Positions 46,947 to 60,600 are shown, counted from the first letter of the stretch. The stretch: DNA of 64,000 nt from Spizellomyces punctatus DAOM BR117 (GCF_000182565.1 NW_015971558.1:230994-294993), one strand, 5' to 3'. Numbers and translations are program-made. The notes: generated by a model from the letters alone, not told the origin.

Positions 46947-48447
46947 ATGGCGCGAAATTGGGGCCTGCGGGCAGGCTATTGGCTGTTGCTCGTGGCTCTC
47001 TTGATTCCACAAGCCTGGGCTTGGGAGCAGCGCGATTACGAGATTTTTGATTTGGTATAGTACTGACATATACGGCGGTAGTTTCATTTCGGCCAACTAA
47101 TCTTGTCGGCCCTGCAGAACGACGATCTTCTGTCGGTGAGTGGCCCTGGGACAGACTTCTACTCGGTGCTCAACGTCAGGTGAATTGGTACCTTAAAAAT
47201 TATACTTTGCTCCGTGGCTCATGGTTATATCAGTCGGACCGCAACTACAAGTGAAATACAACGAGCGTATCGAAAGGCATCCCTATCCTTGCACCCTGAT
47301 AAGAACCCTGATCCAGCAGCGCATGAACTCTATTCCCTTTTAACCTCAGTGGCTGCTATATTGAGGGATCAAGAGTTTCGGGAACGATATGATGGACACC
47401 TTCAGCGCGGCATTCCAAGATGGCGAGGTCAGTAGAGCGCAAGCACCTCGTGTTTATGTCGATATGGAAGATATCTTCTACTAATTCTATGATTCTTATA
47501 TCTTCTTAATGTGCAGGAACCGGGTACTACTACAGTCACTACAAACCAAGTCTCGTCACGATCTCTTTGTTGATCATATTGTCGACAAGCTTTGTTCAAT
47601 ATGTGTCCGCCTGGCTCATCTACGTCCGACGCAAATCGCACTTGCTTGAAGTGGAGAACAGCATCAACAATCTCACTTACACCCAAGTTAAAAAGCAGCT
47701 TAAAAAACGGGGGAAGCTGGACTCGCCCAATATATCACGCCGTGCTTTCAAAAACGCCACCCCTCTTCAGCTACTCCAGGAATCCGGCGAGATCCCTAGC
47801 GAATTAACTGTTTCACGGCCTTCACTGAAAGACGTCCTCATTGTGCAATTGCCTGTGGGCTTGATGCGCGGATTGTTCAATGCACCTCGCATTTTGCAAC
47901 GGGTAGGAGCCTTCTTCAAGGAAGCGGCCGACGATAAAACATTAAGAGAAACTGAGAGATCGGAAGACACAACTGAGAGCGAAACTAGCGAACGGGATGA
48001 CCTCAATCGTGAAGAACGGCGAAGCAGAGGAAAGAGAAAGAGGGTTCCCGCGAGATTTACGGTCGACAATCCACAGACTGAATCAATCGGAGCGCCGATC
48101 GACAACCCATTCGGAAATTCTGAAGCAATTAAACAAGCATCTGATGAGAATCACGGCGTAGCACAAGAAGGCGACCAAACTTCCGAAGTAGGAGAAATAC
48201 CACTCAAGGAAGGGGAATGGGAGCTGCAAGAAATAAAAACTCTGGTTGCATTGGTCAAAAAGTACCCAGCAGGTACGTTCAAATTGGCAATTAAAGCAAA
48301 AAGACTTGCGCCGTGAAATCGACATGATGTCTTATAGGCAGCCGTGGACGATGGGTGCTAATTGCAAGGGAACTGAATCGCGACGTAGATGATGTATCTA
48401 GCAAGGCTCGCGCCATTGCGACCAATCCTACTTTGAAATTGCAATGA
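46947..48447 (+). CDS. DNAJC1: ER membrane J-domain protein with SANT domain (DNAJC1-like)
   Basis: A signal peptide (GYWLLLVALLIPQAWAW) leads to a lumenal J domain, DFYSVLNVSRTATTSEIQRA then SLSLHPDKNPDP with the HPD motif that stimulates Hsp70. A membrane segment (LVTISLLIILSTSFVQYV) follows, then a charged cytosolic region with VENSINNLTYTQVKKQLK. At the C-terminus are KEGEWELQEIKTLVALVKKY and GRWVLIARELNRDVDDV, a SANT/Myb repeat. This order (signal, J, TM, SANT) is that of mammalian ERdj1/DNAJC1. It could link ribosomes or gene regulation with ER Hsp70. Confidence 0.87.
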
Positions 48448-48541
48448 CCAGGTGTATTTATGACAGATAACCATCGGAAGTATATGGAGCAGCTCTAGTA
48501 CATAGAAATAGAAACCGTATGCAACAAGCCTTGGACGATTA

Positions 48542-49713
48542 TCATCGGGCAGAGGTTTTTTCCAAGATCTGTTCGAGGACGGTTTGTAGCTGCACTCCGC
48601 ACGTCGAAAACCACATGACTGTTGCTTGCTCGTCAAATAGGGTCTTCGCTAAGGTTATCCAATCCGTGCAGGTGCTGGTAAGCATCGAGGCGGCACTGGC
48701 CACCTCCGCTGGTAGTATTGGGGGATCGATGTTGCTGACAAGGTCGTCAACACGTTGAGAGCATATGCTACTTAAACGGGCTAACTCGTCTAACATTTGG
48801 ACCCTCTCCACATCCACTTGAACCCTTCCTTCTTTGCCTGAATTGATGATTTGTGAGGATACTTTCTTCCCGTCCTTCTCCAGAGTTGTCATGGTTTTCT
48901 TCATCATCAGCTTTGTGGCTTTCACAATCACGATGCATCTTTTGACCAGGTCCTTCTCCGTGTCACTAAGTTCCTTAGGCTCCGTTTCTCGCTCATCATC
49001 TGACATTAGATCGTCCCAGCCTTCGTCCGCTATTCCTCCTGCTTCCAATACCTCCTCGAGCTCTAGCACTGCATCGGCCACCAAGGTTATCCGGCTGTTC
49101 ACTTTCTTTGCAACAGCTGCTTCATTATTCATTGACATATTCTCAACAACTTGGCACGCTTTCCACACGATCCCCGTCGATGATAGGTATCCGAGCTTGT
49201 TACCGCTGTCCAATGATCTTGGTTTCGAGAGGAAGTTATTGGCCAGGTGTGCTACGTCAAAAAGGAGAGATATTGAGGTACTGCGAATTTCGTCCTGCAG
49301 GGATACTCCAAGTGAAGGGGGAACCGACTCAACAACCGCGACGATATGCAAAATGCACTTTTCGATGTTTGTGCATATTTCGGGAGTGTCCTTTGCTTGG
49401 TGGGGTGCCGTTAATGAGAGCTGTAACATTGGAGAAAGAAGTATTTCAGTTCCGCTCGCACTCACTTAATGTTACAGAAAGAGCGCCTCACCTTTGTAGC
49501 ATTGTGAGAGAGAACTTTTGCTCCTTTCACAAGCTCATTTTTGAACCAAGACTCGTCGAACTGCTCAGGAGATACTGCGCTTGTTGAATCCCATTTTTGC
49601 AGCTGCTCAATGTATTTGAGCGCCTGATCAATTAGTCGGTTTAGCTTCAATTCAAGCTGTCCAGTCGCTTCGCTTTCGCTGGTCATGGTTATGCGCTGGG
49701 TCAAACTGGACAT
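48542..49713 (-). CDS. CCNDBP1: GCIP / cyclin-D1-binding-protein-1-like
   Basis: All-helical protein of about 370 residues from two exons joined near 49470. Features are LELKLNRLIDQALKYIEQLQ, IVWKACQVVENMSMNNEAAV, LVADAVLELEEVLEAGGIAD, DLMSDDERETEPKELSDTEK and LVKRCIVIVKATKLMMKKTM. The helical spacing and the central acidic SDxE segment fit the GCIP/CCNDBP1 family, a presumed cell-cycle and transcription regulator in animals. Divergent from cyclin H by 121 bp, a suggestive cell-cycle pairing. Identification is by pattern. Confidence 0.72.
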
Positions 49714-49834
49714 GAGCTTGATGTGCAATCAAATGGCTGGTCTTGTTGCCATGACATCTGTGAGGGATTACGTCCCAAGTTACCTACTCTGCTGGAGCAA
49801 GCATTGAATCAAGCTTTCAACAACCCCGTTTGGA

Positions 49835-51290
49835 ATGGACTTGACTCCACCGCCGGATGCACCACCGCCCCAGCTTTTTGAGGAATCCTCACAATACCGA
49901 CACTGGAAGTATACTCCTGAAGAGCTTCGTGAGCTCCGTGAGAAGGTGAACGCAGAAGGAGCGGCGCGAGTCCGGAAGGCGTTTGCTGAGGAATGGGTAC
50001 GTAAAGTATACAGATTTTTGCTTTTTGTTTCGAGCAGCTCAAACTGATCGGCCGTCACAGTCCGTAACGAAGGGCGCAGAGGTGGGGCCACCAGAGGTGG
50101 ACTGCATAACCTCGGAAGAGCAGCTAGCGTTGTGTCGATTCTATGAAGGAAAATTAGTGCACTATTGTAACTACTTGAAGTTTGATAGATCCGTGCAGGT
50201 ATGCTCTCCTCGACGCTTCCAGTTGAGGCCCCCAAACCATGCTTGGACCCCGCTAACTGGCCTCAGGCCACCGCCCTAGCTTTCTACAAACGGTTTTATC
50301 TCCTAAATACCGTTATGGATTATTGCCCAAAGTTATACCTGTGCGTGTAAGAGATGTTCATATTATTGTTTTAATGGCCACCGCTGACTCTGTCACATAG
50401 TATGACATGCATTTTCTTGAGCAGCAAAGTCGAGAACTCACACATGTCGCTTGACTTGTTTCTGGGAAAGATACCAAATCCACCGACATCTGACAAGATG
50501 GTCGAATTGGAGTTTACCTTGTCGAGGGGTATTCGCTTTGAGTATATGATCCATCACCCGTACTGGCCCCTACACGGTTTCTTTCTGGACATCCAGGTAC
50601 AATCTGCATCGTTCTGATTTATGTACGTGATTGTCAGGAACTCTAACAGTGAAGTCGGTAGAGTTATCTGGCCTCTGCCCATCCCCGTCCCGCACACGAG
50701 CATCTCTTTCAGAAGCTGCAAAAAACCTACGATCGCGCACAGCACTTCACCCAGTTAGCCACCTTGAGCGATTTGATCTTCACCCATATGCCGTCCCAAA
50801 TAGCGTTGGGGTGCTTACTAGCGGCAGCTCGGGAAACCGATTTTGAAAAGGAGCTGGACAAGTAAGGAAGTAGGCTGCTTACACTTTCGAATATGGCAAC
50901 CTAACGCGCATTCGACGTTCAAAAGATACCTGGCCGCCCGTTTCCATGCGGACCCAGAGCGCCTTGTGAAGTTGCGAATGGCACTAGAAGAAGTGGCAGA
51001 TGATGTTACAACGCAAGGCGACAAGGCTGTCAACAAAGAAGTGGCTGCGCAAATCGCAAACAAACTACGCAAGTGTCAAAATCCAGCATTTGATCCAGAG
51101 AGTGCATTGTAAGTCATGTGAATCTAACGATAAGTGTTCGATATTGTGATTCTCATGTTTTGTGGCATTTTTCGTTAGACATAAACATAAAGCCCAAGAA
51201 GAGACTCGAGAGCGGGAGGAGCGTCATGCCAAGAAGGCAAAGCTTGATCATGAGCGACGGACGAGTTTGGAAGGATTATTTACAGCATAG
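49835..51290 (+). CDS. CCNH: Cyclin H (CDK-activating kinase and TFIIH subunit)
   Basis: Regulatory subunit for CDK7 in CAK/TFIIH. After a Pro-rich start, YRHWKYTPEELRELREKVNA matches the cyclin H N-terminal helix. The first cyclin box has LALCRFYEGKLVHYCNYLKF, ATALAFYKRFYLLNTVMDYC and MTCIFLSSKVE; the second has IHHPYWPLHGFFLDIQ, HFTQLATLSDLIFTHMPSQI and ALGCLLAAARETD. The C-terminus is a long basic helix (EETREREERHAKKAK). About eight exons. The stop is at 51288. Confidence 0.9.
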
Positions 51291-51344
51291 TCCTGTTATG
51301 ATCACTATTCAGGGGAGCAAGCGACACCAATTTGTATAATATAT

Positions 51345-52513
51345 TTAATTGTCATCGACCGTCAAGAATTCTTTTGCATTTGTCCCTGTTTTTTGAGCCG
51401 TCTGTTCCAAGGTCCAGCCTTTTGCGTCTGCAACCAATTTACAGGCTCCTAACATACCAGAGTCTATTGCGGCCGCATCGTGCAAATCAGACTCTATCAG
51501 GATTCTATCATCCGGGACAGCTCGTATTCGCTCGACGGTCTTTAGAGACCGTCCATTGATGCCAACCGAAAAGCTGAAGTAAAATCGCCTTCCAACACCC
51601 TTTGGTAGACGCAGCAGTGCGCGAACAATGTCCGGAGATCCGGAAAATGAATGATGCATCATCTTTGGTGGAAGAGGGTCAGGGACGCGGTAGCGCCCTG
51701 TTCCTCCACTAGACTCGTTGGAGAGCGCCTCACTAGATTTCGGTCGCATGGTCAACGCCAATTCACGCATAATCTCTAGCAGCTTGCCATGGCATTGGAC
51801 GGTGTGGATGCTCACAGGGCGCCGCAGCTCTGCCGCTAATGCCAACTGGGCCTGAAATATAGCAACCTGGTGCGGCATGGGATACTTGATGTTCGTGTTT
51901 CGGTCACGGGCTGCACCATCAATGCCAATTTCTCCCACTAGTGCATGAGGGTGTGACGTTAGCTGCTCACGAAGATTGCGCCAGGCTGCTGTTTCCTCCA
52001 GCTTTGGCGGCCCATCTGTGTGGTGTGCAAACCAAGGGTGGATTCCTTGCAGAGCACCTCGAGTGAGTGAGAGCAGTGACGCATAAAAGGTCTACACTTG
52101 CAACAAGAACAACGCGGGGGATCTTCTCACTGAAAGTAGATTAGATGCAAGTACCTACCAAACGCGGGAATAACTTTTTCGGAGTAGTCATTTGCGACTT
52201 TGCTGACGAGCGCCCAGTCATCCGGTCTCGTTCCCATAACAAACAACTGTCTTGTTGCAAGTGTGGGAAGTAAATGCACATGTTCCGGGGTATCTACGGG
52301 GTGACAATGCACATCCACAAAGTGTGGCCATACTGGGGCGCTTTGGTCCTTTGAGATTTCGGATTGGTCTGAAGGGCTGTTGGACTCTGACATGTGTATT
52401 AAAATGGATGGATGCTTTACTTCACGCATGGCATTGTATTCTTCCAAGCAGCATTCAAATGTGAATAAATGTAAACACCTCGTCAGGTGATTCTCAAGGA
52501 TCGGACGGAGCAT
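51345..52513 (-). CDS. TatD-family metal-dependent hydrolase (Scn1-like)
   Basis: Amidohydrolase-fold protein related to TatD DNases and fission yeast Scn1. The N-terminal metal motif is HFVDVHCHPVDTPEH. VIPAFGRHPWF-type sequence follows, then ALVGEIGIDGAARDR (Glu ligand), RRPVSIHTVQCHGKLLE (His), KMMHHSFSGSPDIVRALL (His) and DDRILIESDLHD (Asp ligand). The final segment resembles Scn1 more than bacterial TatD. ATG 52513 opens the frame; ATG 52393 (MSESNSPSD) is an alternative that removes a Cys-rich 40-residue extension. DNase or other hydrolase activity is unproven. Confidence 0.85.
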
Positions 52514-52742
52514 TGGGTGGACCTTTCAAACAGTCGCTGCATCGTTATTCTTGGCGCGGGCAATTACTTATCTTCGAATCTTTGTTTAAGCTGAGCGCAG
52601 TGGACAACCTCTTGTTTACAGCCTGCACATTGGCTTCTTTATATATATTCTTGCTCCAAGCAAGCAGTCCGACTCGCTTTCACCCAATCCTTAGTCACCT
52701 GGCGGCTGCGTCTCCAATCTCGCCCTTCTCTCTGCATAAGCT

Positions 52743-53650
52743 ATGAATCTCTTTAGACGAGCACAAGCTACAAAGACAGCTCCTAAGGATGCCATCGTTC
52801 GATTGCGCGAAAGTCTGGAAATGCTAGAGAAGCGGGAGAAGTACCTGCAGACTAAGATTGATAACGAACTCAAGATTGCGAAAGCAAATGTATCGAAAAA
52901 TAAGCGGGGTATGTACTGCCGGACCGAATACGTGTGAATAGCCTACATGGCGATACGTCATTGGAATTGGCGACATTGTACGGATGGAGTGGTTAAAGGC
53001 GCGTTAAAAAAAACCGTTCCCACGAGCTAAAGCATATATTTCTTTTGCTCTTTATATAGTGGCTCTCACAGCGTTAAAGCGCAAAAAAGCATATGAGGAC
53101 CAAATTTCCAAAATAATGGGCTCGCGCATGACACTTGAGCAACAAGTGATGGCCATCGAAAATGCAAACGTTAACCTCGAAACGATGAATGCAATGAAGG
53201 CAGGAGCGGACGCAATGAAGCAAATTCACGGGCATCTGGATATAAACAAGGTCGATGCAACCATGGATGATATACGCGAACAAATGGACCTGGCTAATGA
53301 GATCAGCGAAGCGATCTCGCAACCAGTCAACTTTGGTGTAGAGTTTGATGAGGAAGAGTTGAATGAGGAACTCGAGCTGCTAGAACAGGAGGATTTGGAT
53401 GCAAGATTGCTAGATACAGCTGGCGTGGGTGTAGATCTTGGACAGGTGGAGGCCGCACCCGCTGTCCCGAAGATTGCTGTACCTGGTAAGACGTTGAGGA
53501 GTCTAACGACTTTCCGTGGCACATTGATGTCATACTTACGCTGTTCTTCCTACAGCGATTGCTCAACCCCCGCGTCCAACCAGAGCGCAACCTGTCCAGA
53601 GCGAGGAAGATGCAGAGTTGGAGGAGCTGCGGGCGGCGATGGCTCTATAG
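52743..53650 (+). CDS. SNF7: ESCRT-III subunit Snf7 / CHMP4
   Basis: Polymerising ESCRT-III core protein. MNLFRRAQATKTAPKDAIVR, ESLEMLEKREKYLQTKIDNE and ALTALKRKKAYEDQISKIMG make the basic helical hairpin. VMAIENANVNLETMNAMKAG and MDDIREQMDLANEISEAISQ are typical of CHMP4. The C-terminus EDAELEELRAAMAL carries the Vps4-binding MIM helix. Three exons; the stop is at 53648. Length, about 220 residues, matches the family. Confidence 0.94.
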
Positions 53651-53892
53651 ATGGGATCATTATTGTGCAGTATAAGATTGATATGTATTGATTAAACATC
53701 ATGGAATTTGGCAGTGAGTAGTGAGTGTATCATCTTGAGGTGGTAACGATGGTATAATATGCCATGACATTGAACAGCTAAAGGCCGAAAACTGAGTTTT
53801 GCCCCATGTTCAGCCACGGTCACGGTCAAGTGTTTTAGTGGATTAAACGCTAGAAATTAGATTCGTATCAAACTATTCAACAAGGCTCTACG

Positions 53893-55853
53893 CTAGTTGT
53901 CCTTCTTCAAATCATTGTCATGGTCCTTCACATCTTTCACCTCTTCATCTTCGCCAGTCACGAAAACATCCGCACTATCCCTCACGCTCTTCTCAACCTC
54001 AACTTTCCCAACTGTCCCAAGATGCTTATGGCCATGGTAATCTGCGCCGACGAGTTCACCAATCCGTCTGCATAATTTTCCACCTCCAAGGATGCCAAAT
54101 GCAACCAACGCTGCCACGTTCCATATATGTACCATGAAATAAACGGACTTCCACACCTGGATTCCATTAGGGATAGTGTATACGGGAAACGGGGCGCAAA
54201 TGTAGTTGATGGAGATTTGCGTACCAAGCCAGCCAACAAAGTCGTAGAGCGGCTTGTAGGTGGCCAAGCGAGAAGGTTGTGTAACCAGTGGGCGTAAATT
54301 ACGGCGTAAAAGTTGTCCTGTAATCGTTACCATCGCTCCCGACAAGAAGGTAAAATAGTAGCCAGGTCGGAAACCGTGCCAAAAGGCGGAGGTGAAGTAA
54401 GTCCCTACATTCGCCAACGCTATAGCTTTCCCTTTCTCTTTCGGCTTTTGATGTTTTGAGCGCGCGTTGTCAGTAGATTTAGCGGGGGTATGTTGAGGTG
54501 CCAATCGAAGATACACGCACTCTCGAAGCCATTTTCCTGTTTGTTGATTCCATGCACCAATGTACTCGCGGGGAGATTGCGCCAGTTCGAGACGGAGTGG
54601 ATCGGCATTTTGAACGCGTGAAAACAGCATTTTGGTTGGGTTGCGAGGACAGGGTCCAAGATAACCGATCCCAGAGATAATGCAAGCACCCTCCGCAAGC
54701 TTCCAAGCACCATAGTATTTGCAGCGAACAACGTTGCCTGCAAGATTAATGTACAACAATCTAACAACGAAAAAGAGGTTCAATCCAGTTCCTCATGGGT
54801 AACAGCTGCAAACACATAAAGGGCGGGAGTACCTACCTAAACCAAAAGGGCTGTTTCATAAATTCTGGAGTGATTGCTCCATAATGTGATAACGGCTCGC
54901 TAAACTTCATGTAAATCCCTATGGTAAAAAGCCCTACCAACAATGTTTTAAACGCTGGAAGACCACGTGGGGGAATTTTGTCAAACGGGGGCTGTAACCC
55001 AGATTTGCAAAAATAGAAAGCATTAGTGTTCCTCTGTACTTTGCTCGCAGCGATCAAGACGGTGGCCGACGGACCTCTCCTCGCGTGAATCTCCGATACT
55101 CAATGAAATCATTTGCCGGGCCCACAAACCATCCGCCAAAGAAGAAGGCGTATCCGAGGAACTCGATCAGATTTGGCATCGTTCTTATCGCGGTTCTCTG
55201 CTGCTCTCTGGACAGCAACTGAATATCTCGGCAAATGAACAAAAATGACATAAATATCGATCACGAGCGACAACCATACCGTGTCCTTTTTTGTTCCGTC
55301 ATGAGCCGCCCACGCAAATGTGCTCATTTTGATAACCATCATCATGATAGGGGCTGTGTTGTCAGCTACTCCAGAATCCGGGTTAAATATTTGGTTTTCT
55401 AGATGACTGGAAGGCAATGATGTCAACCAGATGCCACTGCGTTAACGATCTAACAGCTGTAACCTAACGCTGCAACACGCGGCCCTCCGTATGAAAGAGC
55501 AGGTCATGGGCACAGAGTTTGGGAAGAGGAACTTACTGGACACTCAAGAAGGCCATCATTCCTAAAAAGACTGAGACTGGGGCCCACACGCTCTCCCGGC
55601 TTATGGACACGACGGTGTATGCAACAAGACAAGCAGACAGAAGTTGAACATAGAGCCATGGGTCAACGAGAGTAAGGCAGAGCGTGATGGTGAGCAAAAT
55701 GGAAAATAAATGCTTGGCAGTTGGGAGGGTCGAAGGGATGTAAGAGTATATGTAGGCGAGAGGGTAGGCCGAGAACAGAATCACCGCAATTGTGAAATTC
55801 TGTATCGGCATGGACAGACTATCTGCCCAACCCTGTACCACTTCAAAAGCCAT
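53893..55853 (-). CDS. ALE1: MBOAT lysophospholipid acyltransferase (Ale1/LPCAT type)
   Basis: Multi-spanning ER enzyme that reacylates lysophospholipids. The N-terminus MAFEVVQGWADSLSMPIQNF precedes several hydrophobic helices. FLGYAFFFGGWFVGPANDFI and the GAWNQQTGKWLRECVYLRL segment (conserved Asn) follow, with the catalytic His in SAFWHGFRPGYYFTF. The C-terminal tail is highly charged (EDEEVKDVKDHDNDLKKDN). Six or more exons. The start at 55853 gives the expected length near 500 residues. Confidence 0.9.
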
Positions 55854-57674
55854 CTTGCTGGTACCAGTGAAGGATCAGCGAACTAACTTGTCAAGGCGCT
55901 TTCATGCAATGTCGGAAAAACGGGTAAGCTGTCGAGCGTACCCAAGGGCCCACGCAATCCATCCCAAGTGGAATGATGTTTAACCAATTAACCACACGGT
56001 CTGATAGATGCCTTCCTGCTAGATGTTCTCTTCTAACTCCGATCATCCGTCAATCCCACTTATAGCAGCCTGCTTCTAGATGCTTCCCACACTTGATATG
56101 GCTTCAAAAGTGCAAGATGGCTTAGGACGGTAGCCATGCCGGATCACTGCACTAGTAAAATAACCCGGAACAAGAATGTATTGCGTTGATCCACACCAAC
56201 CACTGAGCAAACGATTCTACAAAATAGGGGCACTTTTATAATCCGTCAAGTGATGTAATCATGTCCTCTATGACACTAGTAAGTGCTGTTCAATTGGTAA
56301 TAGTAAAGAAAAGGCAAATTAGTACAAGCGCACAAAACATTGTCTACAGAGGCTGATTAATCTGGGCCAGAGCACAGCTTTCACACACCTGCGAGGGTCA
56401 CAATTTGTCAAAAAAGAACCGGAGCAGAATATTGGCATGTGTCGCCAGACGTTTAAGGGACGAACACGTACCTCCGCCTTTGGGTCCAGCGCATCATTCC
56501 GATCAACACATTTGTGCAGAGCCAAGGCCCCGAGAGACTGATCAAGCAGAGTAATCCCTTTCGATTATCATTCCACCTCGACCGATGCAAAGAGTTCGAA
56601 ACGTGTTCTCCTCCTTGTAGATGATTTTTCCAATTACGTCGCGTGGTGTGTTCGTTCACCATCGGCTGCCCAGATCGGCTGCTGAGTTTCTTGGAGGCCT
56701 GCTGTCAATTTTCGAATTTTCTTTTACATGGAAGTTCCACTTGTTTGGCTGAGTGCCCCCATTGCTGACAATTTATTACGGTTGTAAGGCAACTGCAAAA
56801 GCTGCAAAAGCATTTTTCATCTTATTTCCATACAACTTGTCTGCTGAGCGCGGTTTGGCTTAGCTTCGTGTGAGTGTCCCCCACAGGGGACGTGATGTGT
56901 GGCTTTCTCCGCTTTTTACCCTTACCTAAGCATTTTGTCCTACTTGTCTTCAATCGTCGGCAAAAAGTGTTCGAAATGGCAATCTCTTCTTGCCTCAGCA
57001 CTTTATGATGTGGGATGGAAGACGTACAATTTCGTCCTCAGCAGCTGAGGAATTGTCTCCTCTTTTGCTTTAATAAGGTCAAGTTTGTACGGCTACGCAA
57101 CACCATGTCAACGAATCCAAAGAGAAAATACGCCATTTCAATACGGAAACTTGGCGCAGCTTCCGGCGCCATTACGACCACCAAATGTTTTGGAGAACCA
57201 GCACCCACAACAAAGACAACAACGAGCGAAAAGAAAGTCTTTGCAATAAATCTCTTCCGCGCAGCTTCCTTTGGTGACTGCTTCCCTCACATGAGGTAAT
57301 TAGCCCAAAGCACTGAGTGAAAGGAAAATCCTTCTCCTTCGTAGATGAGATCACCAAAGCCCCGTTGCATACATCAGAAACCTGCTTCTTAAACAAAAAA
57401 AATGGGGTCTTTGCATTCCATACCAGGACATTTACAGTCGTCTGCTGAGCTAAAATGCGGCTTGTTTTTTTTTTTTTTGGTTTTTTTCGGCTATATAGAC
57501 GGTCATTGTGGAACGAATGGGATTGTCATTCAGTATCATCCTTCGCTGTCAGCTTACAATATAATCTCACCTGGTTGAAGCCCTCTTCTACTGATCCAGT
57601 TGACCTGCACTTGATCGGAAGGAGATCTGACATTAGTAACTAGTGACGTTGAGCAGTCAACCAAGTAGTAAAGC
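55854..57674. other. Long intergenic region upstream of the NRPS-like gene
   Basis: Lies between the MBOAT start and the Pls-like gene. A minus-strand segment at 56345-56545 joins by GTACGT and a tcgcag acceptor to read LGALALHKCVDRNDALDPKA then ECESCALAQINQPL-like residues, which could be the end of a small gene, but no start could be set. Short plus frames at 57015 and 57455 are not recognised. The rest is probably promoter sequence. Confidence 0.35.
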
Positions 57675-60600
57675 ATGAGGTTAAAGCATCAGATACGTGT
57701 CGAGACGAGTGCGGACATATGGCAAGCACTTCGGGATAAATGCGAAGGTGACCTTGTAAATGTCATGGTGGGATGCCTGGTTACGCTTCTCTGGAAGTAC
57801 ACCAAGGTTCCCGTGCACATTTTGGAGGTGTGGAGGAAGGATGGCAGGTGTGTATTACTCTAAATGACCGCCGCGCGCGTAAGGTCGATCGCTGATGAAA
57901 TGTGGCTTAGATCGAGTCGGGTGAAGTTCCGTATCTCCCCAGACACAACCCTTGGCGAGATCCTTGAAATCAGCGCTACCTCTCTGCCTGCCACAGACTT
58001 TGAAAGTCTCGACTATGTCCACGCCAATGATAAACACAGCGAGAGTCCTGAATTTCTTGAGACCGCCTTGGCAGGCGGACTGAAAATACGATTCAATGTA
58101 TCTGGTTCGCTCTCTACGTCAATTAGTTTCAACCAACTCCTCGGCCACCGCGAACCGCATACGATTCATATCGCAGACCATTGGAATGCATTGTTGCGGT
58201 TTATTGCGAAAAACGACGGGTGGCGGGATACGCCAGTTAAACAGATTTCCATTGTACACGGCAAGGAGCTGGATCAAGTGATGTCCAAGTGGACTACCAA
58301 TGTTCATGGAACAACCTTGAAGTCGTATGCAGATGGACCTAAGCTGCTACACTCACATTTTGACGCCTCCGCGAAACGAAACCCGAGAGGCGTTGCCTTG
58401 AGATATATTGATCACGACAGAAGAGAAGAACTGACGTACCGAGACGCCGCGCATATTATCGCACGAGGCGTACGGGCAATTTTGCGCCGTTTCCGCCAGT
58501 CGCAACCATTAAGCCAAGAGCATCTTGGCTCTGCGTCAATGGAGCGATACGTAGCTATTTTCTTTCCGCGTGTTGGTATGGAAGCCTACCTTGCCATGCT
58601 TTCTATCCTGAAATCTGGCGCCGCTTATGTTCCTATCGATCCTGCCTACCCACCGGACCGAGTGGCTTACATCGTTGAGGATGCCTGTGCATCATTACTG
58701 ATCACCACTCGGGCCATGGAGCAAATGGTCGAAGAGTCAGGATTGCTTGGCACTGGCAAGTGCACTGTCGTTTTCTGGGATGAATTGCTCCAGGAGGTTC
58801 CAGTGGAAGGTACCACTGAAGAGGTGGCGATATCTCCATCAGCTCCGTGCTATTCTATATATACATCTGGGTCTACTGGGAAGCCAAAAGGTGCAGCGTT
58901 CTCCTATTCGAGAATCCCATGCATTTCCTTACTAACAGACCTCGTAGGTGTAATTGTTGAGCATTGCAACGCTTCCTTCCTCGTACACTCAGAGTCCGTT
59001 CTTTTTCCTCTGAATGCCCAAGATGTAGTCCTCCAGCCGTTTTCCATTGCTTTTGATGCCTCAATCGAATGCATCTGGCTGGCCTTCCACAATGCCGCGA
59101 CCCTGCATATCCCGTCGGAAGTCGATATGAAATCTGGACCCATGCTCGCTGACTACATTACAGAGCACAATATTTCGGTTCTTTCGACTGTGCCGACTTT
59201 ATTGTCCATGATAGACGAGGACATGCCTACCTTAAAATTATTGATCTTGGGTGGTGAAGCATGTCCACCGGCGCTGGTAGAGATGTGGGCTTCAAGGACT
59301 AGACTGGTAAACACTTATGGACCTACGGAAGCAACCGTCATCTGTACATCATGTGATATGCAGCCTGGGGTGCCAGTAACGATAGGAAAGCCGATACCGA
59401 ATTACGAGATCTATATTTTGGACGATGAGCTGCTACCTGTACCTATTGGAATTGCTGGAGAGATCCATGTCGGTGGAGACGGGTGGGTACCGTTTTATAT
59501 TTACAGCTGTGCAATACTGTGCAATACTAAATACCGATCAATCCTGGCATCGTCCATCAGGGTTACTCGCGGGTACCGAAATCGTGATGACCTAAATACT
59601 GAAAAGTTTATTCCCAGCCCGTATGGTCCTGGAAAACTTTATAAAACTGGTGATCTGGGCCGTTGGACGCCAGAGGGCGATATTGCTTACTTGGGCCGTG
59701 CCGATGCCCAGGTGAAACTGAGAGGTGAGCATATCTTGCATCTGAAATTGGTCATTGCATTCTGAGTAACGACCTTCAATTGTAATAGGCCATAGAATTG
59801 AGCTCGGAGAAATTGAATCAGCCCTTGTCCGCTTTGGTCACCCAACCGTCCTTGCGTCCTGCGCTACCGTCCAGCAGATTGAAGGTGTTGATCACCTTAT
59901 CGCCTATATTATCCTAGCTGATCTCGATGACGAGGATAACGCGAGCCGATGTGACTCGAACTCAGAGTCTGACACAGTGTATGCTGAGGATGTTGACATC
60001 CAGGGTATTCTCGGGCGAATGAGGGCTACCTTACCTGGATACATGGTGCCAACCTATGTGGAGGTAATGAACGGTGATTTTCCAACGCTTCCCAGCGGCA
60101 AGGTTGACCGGAAGAAACTTCCGGTGCCACCACGTAAGTGCTTGCAGTTTATTGATATGACGGTGTATCCTGCGAACTGAGTTCGTCTACTGGCAACCTT
60201 ATAATGTAGCGCATGTAATAAAAGCCCGTTCTTCCATGTCATCGATTCGCTCCCAGAGGAAGACACTAACTAATCAAGGATCGTTTGACTCCATGAATAC
60301 TCTCTCTGCGGAGTCCCTGTTGGTAGATATGTTTACCGAGGAAGGAACCACCCCGACCGAGCGTATGTTGCGCGATGTGTGGTCTAATATCCTGATGATA
60401 GAGATCACCACCCCCGAGGTGGACTTTTTTGCGCTGGGTGGCCACAGCGTCCTTGCTGCCCGACTAGTTTCCGAGTTGCGCAAGTCGCCGACAGTGAAAG
60501 GTGTTACTGTGCGTGATGTTTATACTGAACGCACGATTAGGGGTCTTGCTGCAAGAATCGATACATTAAATGGCAAAACTGAAATTGCGGTAAAAATGAA

